64,000 nt of DNA from Roseiarcus sp963820775 (GTDB taxonomy: Bacteria; Pseudomonadota; Alphaproteobacteria; Rhizobiales; Beijerinckiaceae): the NCBI GenBank assembly GCA_963820775.1, contig CAWGBF010000008.1, positions 744,001 to 808,000 of the forward strand. Reading direction: 5' to 3'. Below are positions 37,205-45,770 of this stretch, piece after piece. Position 1 is the stretch's first letter, and the number at the start of each line of letters is the position of its first letter. Under the pieces are notes generated by a model. It did not search any database. It was not told the origin of the DNA and saw nothing but the letters and a program-made list of their open reading frames with translations. Position numbers and translations under genes: made by a program.

Positions 37205-37402
37205 GATTTGCTCGCTATAGGCGATTCGGCCGGTGTCTCCTCCGGCCGCGCCAAAAGAATTGTGCGGGGCACAATCTCAGAGAAAACTGCGCGACGCCAC
37301 AGTCTCGCACGATGACGGCCATCGCGGTTCGCGGCAGGTCGCCAAGCCTGAGCGCTTATACGCGGTCGGTTTCAGCGCCGCGCCTCCCAGACCTTGCCAA
37401 GT

Positions 37403-37708
37403 TTAGCGTTTGGCGACCGCGCTTGCCATCACAACTGTCGCGAGCAACCCGGCGGCGACTGCAACGGTTGTCAAATATGGGTCGAAGCCGGAGTAAGGTC
37501 GAAGCCACCAGGCGCGCGCGCACAGGCCTGCGTAGGCGCCCAGCAGCGCATAGAAGCCGTTCCAGTACGGGCCCATTCCGAAGCGCCCGACAATGTAGTC
37601 GATCGCAAAGCCGACAGAAAAAAACACAACAGCTAGGCCCAGCAGGAAGGCTGCGAAGTCGAAACCTTCCAGGTCCTCGACGAATTGCAACAACGGCCAG
37701 CTCGACAT
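37403..37708 (-). CDS. Small integral membrane protein between ecm and ccr
   Basis: The 101-residue protein is largely hydrophobic, with three likely membrane segments: FAAFLLGLAVVFFSVGFAIDYIV, GFYALLGAYAGLCARAWWL and LTTVAVAAGLLATVVMASAVA. I cannot assign a family. It lies upstream of ecm on the same strand, 198 bp away, and divergent from ccr. Confidence 0.7.
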   Translation of the reverse strand: MSSWPLLQFVEDLEGFDFAAFLLGLAVVFFSVGFAIDYIVGRFGMGPYWNGFYALLGAYAGLCARAWWLRPYSGFDPYLTTVAVAAGLLATVVMASAVAKR

Positions 37709-37931
37709 ATCGCAGGTCCTTGTCCCGCCCCGGCCGCCGAATTGCCCGCAGCCGATCTGTCTTGCTTACGCTTCATTTCCTGCCGGGGCGTAAATTACAT
37801 TGCATCTCAGTGAAATCGTTGACCAAAGTCCGATTGATTTTCGCGCGTTCAAGCGCAATGGTTGATTGTGCGCCGCAATAGAAGAATCAATTCCAGTTCC
37901 AGCCGCACCGCGGGAGCCCTCTGAGGGAGCC

Positions 37932-39218
37932 ATGAACACTCGCCCCATGGGCGCCGAGTCGCTTGCTGCGGCGCAGAACAAGGATCTCTACGAAATCGGC
38001 GAGATTCCGCCGCTTGGTCACGTGCCAGCGTCGATGTACGCCTGGGTCGTGCGCAAGGACCGGCATGGACCGCCGGAACAATCAATGCAGGTCGAGGTCG
38101 TGCCGACATGGGCCCTGGACAGCCATGACGTGCTGGTCCTGGTGATGGCGGCCGGCGTCAACTACAATGGCGTCTGGGCGGCGCTCGGCGAGCCGGTCTC
38201 GACGCTCGACGTGCACAAAAATCCCTATCATATCGCTGGGTCCGATGCGTCCGGGATTGTCTGGGCGATCGGCTCCAAGGTCAAGCGATGGAAGGTCGGC
38301 GACGAGGTCGTGGTTCATTGCAATCAGGACGACGGCGACGACGAGGAATGCAACGGCGGCGACCCGATGTTCTCTGCCTCGCAGCGCATCTGGGGCTACG
38401 AGACCCCAGACGGCTCATTCGCCCAGTTCTGCCGCGTCCAGGACCGACAGCTGATGGTCCGCCCCAAGCACCTGACCTGGGAGGAGGCGGCCTCCTATAC
38501 GCTGACCCTCGCCACCGCCTATCGCATGCTGTTCGGGCACGAGCCGCATAGGCTGAAGCCCGGCGACAATGTGTTGGTCTGGGGCGCATCGGGGGGCCTG
38601 GGCGTTTTCGGAGTCCAGCTCTGCGCGGCGGCTGGCGCGAACGCCATCGGCGTCATCTCGGACGAAACGAAGCGCGAGTATGTGATGTCGCTTGGCGCCA
38701 AGGGCGTCATCAATCGCAAGGACTACAATTGCTGGGGCCAACTGCCGAAGGTCAATTCGCCCGACTACACCGCCTACATGGCGGAGGCGCGAAAGTTCGG
38801 GAAGGCGATCTGGAACGTCACCGAGAAGAAGGACGTCGACACGGTTTTCGAACATCCGGGCGAGCAGACTTTCCCGGTGTCGTGCTTTGTGGTGAAACGG
38901 GGCGGCATGGTGGTGTTCTGCGCAGGCACAACCGGCTTCAACATTACCTTCGACGCCCGTTTTGTCTGGATGCGGCAGAAACGGATCCAGGGCTCGCATT
39001 TCGCCAACCTCAAGCAGGCCTCGGCGGCCAACAAGTTCGTCATCGACCGGCGGATCGACCCTTGCATGTCCGAGGTCTTTCCCTGGACGCAAATTCCCCT
39101 CGCGCACACCAAGATGTGGAAGAATCAGCACAAGCCGGGCAACATGGCGGTTCTCGTCAACGCTCCGACTACCGGCCTGCGCACGTTCGAGGACGTGATC
39201 GACGCCTCGCGGAGGTAA
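37932..39218 (+). CDS. ccr: Crotonyl-CoA carboxylase/reductase
   Basis: The start ATG at 37932 follows GAGGGAG and gives 428 residues. It belongs to the MDR superfamily with Ccr-specific sequence: VVRKDRHGPPEQSMQVE, VLVMAAGVNYNGVWAALGEPVS, VLVWGASGGLGVFGVQL and FVWMRQKRIQGSHFANLKQAS. Ccr reductively carboxylates crotonyl-CoA to (2S)-ethylmalonyl-CoA with CO2 and NADPH, the key step of the ethylmalonyl-CoA pathway for acetyl-CoA assimilation. With ecm divergent and phaAB at 29-31 kb, the window carries the links between storage polymer and this pathway. Confidence 0.96.
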   Translation: MNTRPMGAESLAAAQNKDLYEIGEIPPLGHVPASMYAWVVRKDRHGPPEQSMQVEVVPTWALDSHDVLVLVMAAGVNYNGVWAALGEPVSTLDVHKNPYHIAGSDASGIVWAIGSKVKRWKVGDEVVVHCNQDDGDDEECNGGDPMFSASQRIWGYETPDGSFAQFCRVQDRQLMVRPKHLTWEEAASYTLTLATAYRMLFGHEPHRLKPGDNVLVWGASGGLGVFGVQLCAAAGANAIGVISDETKREYVMSLGAKGVINRKDYNCWGQLPKVNSPDYTAYMAEARKFGKAIWNVTEKKDVDTVFEHPGEQTFPVSCFVVKRGGMVVFCAGTTGFNITFDARFVWMRQKRIQGSHFANLKQASAANKFVIDRRIDPCMSEVFPWTQIPLAHTKMWKNQHKPGNMAVLVNAPTTGLRTFEDVIDASRR

Positions 39219-39355
39219 GCCCCCGCAAGCCGAACCCAAATGTGAGCGATTTGCCTTCCCTCGCGGCACCCCGTAAGCCAGTCTTCCGCGACCCAGTCGC
39301 TCGTCGTCTCAAGCACGCGAGGCCGCCGGGCGCGGCGTTGAGCGAACGAGAGCGA

Positions 39356-40072
39356 ATGAGCGCAATGGCCGCCGCCGAGGAAAAGGACCAACGAAAGCTG
39401 GAGGCTGCCGAGCGGGCGCTCAAATTGGTGGCGCCCGGCATGAAGCTTGGCCTCGGCAGCGGCTCGACCGCCCGCCACTTCGTTGATCTCGTCGGGAAGC
39501 GCGTCGCCGCCGGCCTTGAGATTCGCTGCGTCGCCACCTCCGAAGGGACCGAGGCCCAAGCAAGGACGCTCGGCATTCCGCTTACCTCTTTGGACGAGAT
39601 CTTCGAGCTCGATCTGACCGTCGACGGCGCCGACCAGGTCGATCCCAAGCTTCGACTGATCAAGGGCGGCGGCGGGGCGTTGTTGCGCGAGAAGATCGTC
39701 GCCGCCGCGTCGAAGCGAATGGTTGTCATCGCCGACTCGACCAAACTCACGCCTCGGCTCGGCGCCTTTCCGTTGCCGATCGAGGTCGTTCCGTTCGGGC
39801 TTGCGGCGACCCGGCGGCATATCGAACGCGCCTTCGTGCAGCTCGGGCTGGCTGGGCCGATCCGTCTGCGCGGGGACTCTACGCCTTTCGTCACCGACGG
39901 CGGACATTATATTCTTGACTGCTCGCTCGGCGCGATCGCCGAACCAGAGCGGTTGAGCGAGATCTTGTCGCCGATTCCCGGCGTCGTCGAACACGGGCTT
40001 TTCATTGGCCTTGCGCGCGCCGCGATCATCGCCGGCGCCGAGGGCGTCGAAATCCTTGGCGACCCGGACTAA
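39356..40072 (+). CDS. rpiA: Ribose-5-phosphate isomerase A
   Basis: The 238-residue protein has the RpiA signatures GMKLGLGSGSTARHFVDLV, VDGADQVDPKLRLIKGGGGALLREKIVA and VIADSTKLTPRLGAFPLPIEV. It interconverts ribose 5-phosphate and ribulose 5-phosphate in the pentose phosphate pathway. ATG 39356 is used; ATG 39365 is possible. It is followed by the DUF2059 gene and gor, an arrangement common in Rhizobiales, and the three may be co-transcribed. Confidence 0.95.
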   Translation: MSAMAAAEEKDQRKLEAAERALKLVAPGMKLGLGSGSTARHFVDLVGKRVAAGLEIRCVATSEGTEAQARTLGIPLTSLDEIFELDLTVDGADQVDPKLRLIKGGGGALLREKIVAAASKRMVVIADSTKLTPRLGAFPLPIEVVPFGLAATRRHIERAFVQLGLAGPIRLRGDSTPFVTDGGHYILDCSLGAIAEPERLSEILSPIPGVVEHGLFIGLARAAIIAGAEGVEILGDPD

Positions 40073-40101
40073 AATCAGGGTCGAACCTCCAGGAGTCATT
40101 C

Positions 40102-40669
40102 ATGTCCGCCCGCGCCGGAATCGCCAAAGGCCGTCTCGCCCTCTTCATGTTCGCAGTCTTGAGCGTATCGGCAAAGGCGGCCGAGACCACCCCGCCCGCG
40201 GCCCCTCCGGCGACGCCCCCTGCGGCGACGTCTTCCGCGCCCGCGGCGCCGTCGCCTGCGGCCCTCGCCGCCGCGGACAAGATTCTCGAACACGATCGGA
40301 CTCAAGCAGTCGATCGCGATCGTCGTTCCCGGCATGATGCAGGAGCTCGAAACAAACGTCACCAGGACTCGGCCTGAAATCAGGGACTCGCTGCGCGTGA
40401 CTCTGAAGGCGATTCAGCCCGAATTCGATCAGACCGCGAAACAGACCTACAGCGAGGCGGCGAGCCTGCTCGCTTCGCAAATGTCCGAGCAGGACATCGT
40501 CCAGGTCGCGGCCTTCTTTGATAGTCCCGCGGGCAAGAAATATGTCGAAGTCACCCCGATCTTCCTTCAGAAGCTTGGGGACGTCACTGCAGTCTGGCGC
40601 GACAAGCTGTCGACCGACATCCTTGAGCGCGCCCGCGCGGAGATGAAGAAGAAGGGCGTCGATTTCTAG
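40102..40669 (+). pseudogene. DUF2059 exported protein with a one-base insertion
   Basis: The ATG follows AGGAG. The N-terminus is a signal peptide (MSARAGIAKGRLALFMFAVLSVSAKA) followed by a Pro/Ala-rich linker. The DUF2059 helical domain (IGLKQSIAIVVPGMMQELETNVTR, FDQTAKQTYSEAASLLASQMSEQDIVQVAAFF, PAGKKYVEVTP) is in another frame. The frame is lost at an extra G at 40294, just after ILEH. Removing that base gives one normal protein of about 189 residues. The family function is unknown; it is periplasmic. The gene is either recently broken or the base is an error. Confidence 0.8.
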
Positions 40670-40710
40670 TCTGGCGTGTTTCGTCTCGGCTGGGGCATAG
40701 AGGCTAAGCG

Positions 40711-42099
40711 ATGGCGTTCGACGTCGATTTCTTCGTGATCGGCGCGGGATCGGGCGGCGTACGGGCGGCGCGCATCGCCGCCGGTCATGGCGCGACAACG
40801 TTGGTGGCCGAAGAAAGCCGCATCGGCGGCACTTGCGTCATCCGCGGCTGCGTGCCGAAGAAGATCTATGTGTTCGCCAGCCGCTTCGCCGACGACTTCC
40901 GCGACGCGGCTGGGTTTGGCTGGAACGTCGGCGAGCCGACCTTCGATTGGCCGACTCTTGTCAAGGCCAAGGACAAGGAGATCGGCCGGCTGTCCGACGC
41001 CTACCGCGAGAATTTGGCGCGGTCGGGCGCCAAACTGGCCGAACAGCGGGCGACCGTCGTCGACCCGCAGCGGGTGAGGCTTGCCGACGGGCGCGAGGTC
41101 TCCGCCCGCCATATCCTCATCGCCTGCGGCTCGCGTCCCGTGACGCCAAGCGGCGTCGAGGGAGTTGAGCACGCGATCACCTCGAACGAGGTCTTCGATC
41201 TGCCCGTCTTTCCGCGCCGCCTTCTCGTGGTCGGCGGCGGCTATATCGCGGTCGAGTTCGCTTCGCTGTTTCAGCGCCTGGGCTCGCAGGTGACGATGGT
41301 CATGCGCGGGCCCAACCTCTTGCGCGGCTTCGACGAGGACATGCGCAACGGCATGCGCGACGCGATGGTCAAAGCCGGAATTGTCTTTCGGTTTGGCTGC
41401 TTGCCGACTTCGATCAAAAAAAAGTTCAACGGGTCGTTGGGTGTGACGCTGTCCGACGGCTTGGTCGTCGAAGCCGATCAGGCGCTGTTCGCGACTGGTC
41501 GTAATCCCAACACGCAGGGCCTTGGCCTCGAAGCGGCCGGGGTCGAACTCAGCGCCGAGCATGGGGCGGTGAAGGTCGATGAGAATTTGACCAGCAACGT
41601 GCCGTCGATCCACGCCATCGGCGACGCCACCCACCGCGTCGACCTCACCCCGGTCGCCATTCGCGAGGGGCATACGCTGGCTGATCGGCTGTTCGGGCCT
41701 GGCGCGGCGCCGATCCGCTATGACACGATCGGGAGCACAGTGTTCGGCACGCCGGAATTGAGCGCGGTCGGATTGACGGAAAGCGAGGCCCTCGAGCGGT
41801 TTTCCAAGGTCCACATCTACAAGACCAATTTCCGTCCTCTGAAGGCGACGGTGTCGGGCGGCTCCGAGCGTACGCTCATGAAGCTTGTCGTCGAGGGCCC
41901 CACGGAGCGCCTCGTCGGCGCGCATATCCTTGGAAGCGACGCGGCCGAGATGATTCAGCTCGTCGCTGTCGCGATGACCATGGGCGCGACCAAGGCCGAC
42001 TTCGACGCGACCATCGCCGTGCATCCGACCGCCGCCGAGGAATTGGTGACCATGCGCTCCGCCCATGCACGCTATGAAGACGGCATGCAGATCGCGTGA
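40711..42099 (+). CDS. gor: Glutathione-disulfide reductase
   Basis: The 462-residue flavoenzyme has FVIGAGSGGVRAARIAAGHG (FAD loop), the redox-active pair in GTCVIRGCVPKK, VVGGGYIAVEFASLFQRLG (NADPH loop), FATGRNPNTQGLGLEAAGV and the C-terminal HPTAAEELVTM with the catalytic His. It reduces glutathione disulfide with NADPH. The Rhizobiales order rpiA, DUF2059, gor is kept. Confidence 0.96.
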   Translation: MAFDVDFFVIGAGSGGVRAARIAAGHGATTLVAEESRIGGTCVIRGCVPKKIYVFASRFADDFRDAAGFGWNVGEPTFDWPTLVKAKDKEIGRLSDAYRENLARSGAKLAEQRATVVDPQRVRLADGREVSARHILIACGSRPVTPSGVEGVEHAITSNEVFDLPVFPRRLLVVGGGYIAVEFASLFQRLGSQVTMVMRGPNLLRGFDEDMRNGMRDAMVKAGIVFRFGCLPTSIKKKFNGSLGVTLSDGLVVEADQALFATGRNPNTQGLGLEAAGVELSAEHGAVKVDENLTSNVPSIHAIGDATHRVDLTPVAIREGHTLADRLFGPGAAPIRYDTIGSTVFGTPELSAVGLTESEALERFSKVHIYKTNFRPLKATVSGGSERTLMKLVVEGPTERLVGAHILGSDAAEMIQLVAVAMTMGATKADFDATIAVHPTAAEELVTMRSAHARYEDGMQIA

Positions 42100-42323
42100 C
42101 CGCGCCCGCATAAAGTTGCGCGCGCCAATATTTTCAGCGGCTTAGAACCTCCTCGGGGCTCGCGGAGGCGGCCGGGCCCGCGAAAGCGTGGCGTCTCTGC
42201 GGCGACTTGCGCTTCAACATGGAACCGCAACCGGGCGTTCTGGCGTTCTTCGCGCAAGCCGGGATCTGCCCTCATTCACCCTCATGCCCGTGCTACGCCG
42301 GCCCGAAAGCACGGAAATAGCGA

Positions 42324-42608
42324 ATGTCATTCAGCATCAAAATAACACCGCGAAACGATCCGACGGGGACGACCGCTTACGCAGTCACCGTGATCATCGA
42401 TGACCACGAGACCGTCGTGAGCTTCGAGTTCAGAGAGGACGCGGAAAGCTTCGCGCAGACCGAACGCGCAAGGCTCACAGACGACGCCCAAAAGGCGAGG
42501 AGCGCCCCGCCGACGGGAACGCCCCGCGCCGTCATGATCGACGGGATCGCGACACGGGAGATTGGGCCTACCGGCTTTTGCGGTCGGGATTTGCGACCAT
42601 CCGTCTGA
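42324..42608 (+). CDS. Small hypothetical protein, 94 residues
   Basis: The frame starts at ATG 42324 and encodes FSIKITPRNDPTGTTAYAVTVIIDDHETVVSFEFREDAESFAQTERARL, a plausible soluble alpha/beta protein with GC-typical codon use. No family is recognised. It ends 22 bp before the CIRCE element of groESL. Its reality is supported only by composition and an uninterrupted frame. Confidence 0.55.
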   Translation: MSFSIKITPRNDPTGTTAYAVTVIIDDHETVVSFEFREDAESFAQTERARLTDDAQKARSAPPTGTPRAVMIDGIATREIGPTGFCGRDLRPSV

Positions 42609-42629
42609 TTTCCATGCTTCGTTCGTCTG

Positions 42630-42656
42630 TTAGCACTCCCTTGTGGTGAGTGCCAA
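42630..42656. promoter_or_regulatory. CIRCE element (HrcA operator) of groESL
   Basis: TTAGCACTC, nine bases, then GAGTGCCAA. Eight of nine positions in each half agree with the consensus TTAGCACTC-N9-GAGTGCTAA, and the spacing is exact. It lies 92 bp before the groES ATG, the expected place for HrcA heat-shock control. A TATGTATAG stretch just downstream may be the promoter -10. Confidence 0.95.
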
Positions 42657-42747
42657 TGGTTGCTATGTATAGGTTGTCGACAGACTGCCGCCAGGAGCTA
42701 GGGCATGATGCCAGGCCGGCGCCGCAGCTCGACTGAAGGAAACGCTC

Positions 42748-43065
42748 ATGAAATTTCGTCCGTTACACGACCGCGTCGTCGTCCGCCGCATCGAAGGCGA
42801 GGACAAGACGAAGGGCGGCATCATCATTCCCGACACCGTCAAGGAAAAGCCGCAAGAGGGCGAGGTCGTCGCGGTCGGCCCCGGCGGCCGCGATGAGAGC
42901 GGCAAGATCACCCCTATCGAACTCAAGCCGGGCGAGCGGGTCTTGTTCGGCAAGTGGTCGGGCACGGAGGTCAAGATCGACGGCGAGGAGCTCCTGATCA
43001 TGAAGGAGACCGACGTCATGGGCGTCATTGAAGGCGCGCCCGCCGTCAAGAAGAAAGCCGCTTAA
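42748..43065 (+). CDS. groES: Co-chaperonin GroES
   Basis: The 105-residue protein reads MKFRPLHDRVVVRRIEGEDKTKGGIIIPDTVKEKPQEGEVVAVGPG and ends with VMGVIEGAPAVKKKAA, with the mobile loop and roof region normal for GroES. It caps GroEL and is co-transcribed with groEL, 36 bp downstream. Control is by the CIRCE element upstream. Confidence 0.98.
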   Translation: MKFRPLHDRVVVRRIEGEDKTKGGIIIPDTVKEKPQEGEVVAVGPGGRDESGKITPIELKPGERVLFGKWSGTEVKIDGEELLIMKETDVMGVIEGAPAVKKKAA

Positions 43066-43101
43066 ACAAAATTTCTTTCCAGAATTGAAGGATCCAAACT
43101 C

Positions 43102-44745
43102 ATGTCAGCCAAAGATGTACGTTTCTCTTCCGACGCGCGCGACAGAATGCTCCGCGGGGTCGAAACCCTCAACAACGCCGTAAGGGTGACGCTGGGCCCG
43201 AAGGGCCGCAATGTCATTCTGGAAAAGTCCTATGGGGCGCCGCGCATCACCAAGGATGGCGTGACCGTCGCCAAGGAAATCGAGCTTTCCGACAAGTTCG
43301 AGAACATGGGCGCACAGATGGTGCGCGAGGTCGCTTCCAAGACCAATGATCTTGCCGGCGACGGCACCACCACCGCCACGGTGCTCGCCGCCTCGATCAT
43401 GAGGGAGGGCCTCAAGCTGGTCGCCGCCGGCATGAACCCGATGGATCTCAAGCGCGGCATCGACATCGCGGTGACCGCGGTCGTCAAGGACATCGAAAAG
43501 CGCGCCAAGAAGGTGCAGTCGTCGGACGAGATCGCGCAGATCGGCACCATCGCCGCCAACGGCGACAAGACGATCGGCAAAATGATATCCGATGCAATGA
43601 AGAAGGTCGGCAACGAGGGCGTGATCACGGTCGAGGAAGCCAAGACCGCCGAGACCGAGCTCGATGTCGTCGAGGGCATGCAGTTCGACCGCGGCTATCT
43701 CTCCCCCTATTTCGTCACCAATGCGGAGAAGATGGTCGCCGAACTCGAGGACCCGTACATTCTCATCCACGAGAAGAAGCTCTCCTCGCTCCAGCCCATG
43801 CTGCCCGTCCTCGAAGCGGTCGTGCAAGCCGGCAAGCCTCTGCTCATCATTGCCGAGGACATCGAAGGCGAGGCGCTCGCGACTTTGGTCGTCAACAAGC
43901 TGCGCGGCGGCCTGAAGGTCGCGGCGGTGAAGGCGCCAGGGTTCGGTGATCGCCGCAAGGCCATGCTCGAGGACATCGCGATCCTCACCGCTGGCACGAT
44001 GATCGCCGAGGACCTTGGCATCAAGCTCGAGAACGTCACCCTGCAGATGCTCGGCAAGGCCAAGCGCGTCCGCATCGAGAAGGAAAACACCACGATCATC
44101 GACGGCGGCGGCAAGAAAGCCGACATCGAGGGCCGGATCGCCCAGATCAAGGCGCAGGTCGAAGACACGACCTCCGACTACGACAAGGAGAAGCTTCAGG
44201 AGCGTCTGGCGAAGCTTGCGGGCGGAGTGGCGATCATCCGCGTTGGCGGCTCGACCGAGGTCGAGGTCAAGGAGAAGAAGGATCGCGTTGACGACGCCAT
44301 GCATGCGACCAAGGCTGCGGTCGAAGAGGGCATCGTTTCCGGCGGCGGCGTCGCGCTGTTGCGCGCCAAGGCGGCGATCGGCAAGCTCACCAACGAGGTC
44401 GAAGACGTCCAGTCCGGCATCAACATCGTGCTCCGGGCGCTCGAAGCCCCGATCCGGCAGATCGCCGAGAATTCGGGCGTGGAAGGTTCGATCGTCGTCG
44501 GCAAGGTCCTCGAGAACAAGTCGCAAACCTTCGGCTTCGACGCCCAGACCGAGCAATATGTCGACATGCTGAACGCCGGCATCGTCGATCCGGCGAAGGT
44601 GGTGCGGGTCGCGCTGCAGGACGCGGCTTCGATCGCCGGGCTCATGATCACGACCGAAGCCATGATCGCCGAGCGGCCCAAGGCCGATGCTCCGGCGATG
44701 CCGGGCGGCGGCGGCATGGGCGGCATGGGCGGGATGGACTACTGA
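43102..44745 (+). CDS. groEL: Chaperonin GroEL
   Basis: The 547-residue chaperonin opens with AKDVRFSSDARDRMLRGVETLNNAVRVTLGPKGRNVILEKSYG. It carries the ATP-site GDGTTTATVLA, the Asp motif VGGSTEVEVKEKKDRVDDA and the Gly/Met tail GGMGGMGGMDY. It folds proteins in the cytoplasm with GroES. The frame is complete, with no sign of decay. Confidence 0.98.
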   Translation: MSAKDVRFSSDARDRMLRGVETLNNAVRVTLGPKGRNVILEKSYGAPRITKDGVTVAKEIELSDKFENMGAQMVREVASKTNDLAGDGTTTATVLAASIMREGLKLVAAGMNPMDLKRGIDIAVTAVVKDIEKRAKKVQSSDEIAQIGTIAANGDKTIGKMISDAMKKVGNEGVITVEEAKTAETELDVVEGMQFDRGYLSPYFVTNAEKMVAELEDPYILIHEKKLSSLQPMLPVLEAVVQAGKPLLIIAEDIEGEALATLVVNKLRGGLKVAAVKAPGFGDRRKAMLEDIAILTAGTMIAEDLGIKLENVTLQMLGKAKRVRIEKENTTIIDGGGKKADIEGRIAQIKAQVEDTTSDYDKEKLQERLAKLAGGVAIIRVGGSTEVEVKEKKDRVDDAMHATKAAVEEGIVSGGGVALLRAKAAIGKLTNEVEDVQSGINIVLRALEAPIRQIAENSGVEGSIVVGKVLENKSQTFGFDAQTEQYVDMLNAGIVDPAKVVRVALQDAASIAGLMITTEAMIAERPKADAPAMPGGGGMGGMGGMDY

Positions 44746-44782
44746 TCGCCCGATAACGCAAAGCCGAATACGAAGATGGACG

Positions 44783-44811
44783 GTCGGCGCGGCGCTCGCG
44801 CCGACTGTCTT
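44783..44811 (+). terminator. Hairpin after groEL, possible terminator
   Basis: GTCGGCGCG (44783-44791) and CGCGCCGAC (44797-44805) pair perfectly with a 5-base loop. The following TGTCTTC is only weakly T-rich, so termination may be partial. Confidence 0.5.
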
Positions 44812-44897
44812 CATCATGACATCAGTCGTTCGAGGTTGACGCCGAGGAGTCTCTGCTCGTTCATCGCGTCTCGGAGACGCATCAGGAGCTGCGACCG

Positions 44898-45728
44898 ATG
44901 CTGATCCGTTACGGTTATGAGATCGCGGTCAATTGCCCGCGGCCGACCCCGATGGTTTGTCTGCTCTCAGTGAACGAAGATCGGAAGGCCGACATCCGGG
45001 TCGCCGAGAAGGTCTTTACGACGCCGATCATTCCCACGACGACCTACATCGACACTTTCGGCAATCGTTGCCGCAGACTGGTCGCGCCTGCCGGCGACTT
45101 CGCCATTTGGGGCGACGCTACGATCGAAGACAATGGCGAGATTGACCCGGCGAACTTTGCCGCACGTGAAGTCCCCGTCGCGGACCTGCCGGACGACTGC
45201 CTGCTCTTTCTGATGGGCAGCCGATATTGCGAGACCGACAAGCTCAGCCAGACCGCTTGGGATTTGTTCGGTCAAACTCCGCCCGGCTGGCGGCGCGTGC
45301 AGGCGGTGTGCGATTTCGTCCATCAGCACATCAAATTTGATTATCAGCAGGCGCGTTCGACGAGAAGCGCGTTCGACGCTTACGAAGAGCGGATCGGAGT
45401 CTGCCGCGATTTCGCGCATCTCGCGGTGACGCTTTGCCGATGCCTCAACATTCCGGCGCGCTACATCAACGGCCATCTCGGCGACATCGGCGTGCCGGTG
45501 GTCGATCCGATGGACTTCAGCGCCTGGATCGAGGTGTTCCTCGACGGGTCATGGTGGACCTTCGATCCCCGAAACAACATTCCCCGGATCGGCAGGATCG
45601 TGGTCGCCCGAGGCCGGGATGCAGCCGACATCCCGCTCATCAACTCGTTCGGACCCCATGTCCTGAAGTCGTTTCGGGTCTGGACCTATGAGGTCTCCGA
45701 ACAGCCGGCGAGTATGTCCGGCGTTTGA
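44898..45728 (+). CDS. Transglutaminase-like cysteine peptidase-fold protein
   Basis: The 276-residue protein has an N-terminal beta-sandwich (MLIRYGYEIAVNCPRPTPM) and a transglutaminase core. The Cys is in EERIGVCRDFAHLAVTLCRCLNIPARYINGHLG, and the Asp-type region is in DPMDFSAWIEVFLDGSWWTFDPRNN. The family is widespread in Rhizobiales and usually carries Ser at the position after DF, as here. A role in peptide or cell-surface cleavage is inferred, but the substrate is unknown. It starts about 93 bp after the groEL hairpin. Confidence 0.85.
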   Translation: MLIRYGYEIAVNCPRPTPMVCLLSVNEDRKADIRVAEKVFTTPIIPTTTYIDTFGNRCRRLVAPAGDFAIWGDATIEDNGEIDPANFAAREVPVADLPDDCLLFLMGSRYCETDKLSQTAWDLFGQTPPGWRRVQAVCDFVHQHIKFDYQQARSTRSAFDAYEERIGVCRDFAHLAVTLCRCLNIPARYINGHLGDIGVPVVDPMDFSAWIEVFLDGSWWTFDPRNNIPRIGRIVVARGRDAADIPLINSFGPHVLKSFRVWTYEVSEQPASMSGV

Positions 45729-45770
45729 ACAGATCCGCACGTCGCCGCCTTTGGTCGCGGCGGTTCCGCC

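Noticed and set aside
43105..44817. 570-codon minus-strand frame opposite groEL
   Set aside because: It is a shadow of groEL with Asp/Leu/His-rich sequence and no motif.
45500..45560. Transglutaminase-like protein lacking the His of the C-H-D triad
   Set aside because: From memory, members of this particular group carry DFSAW or similar here, so the Ser is probably normal.
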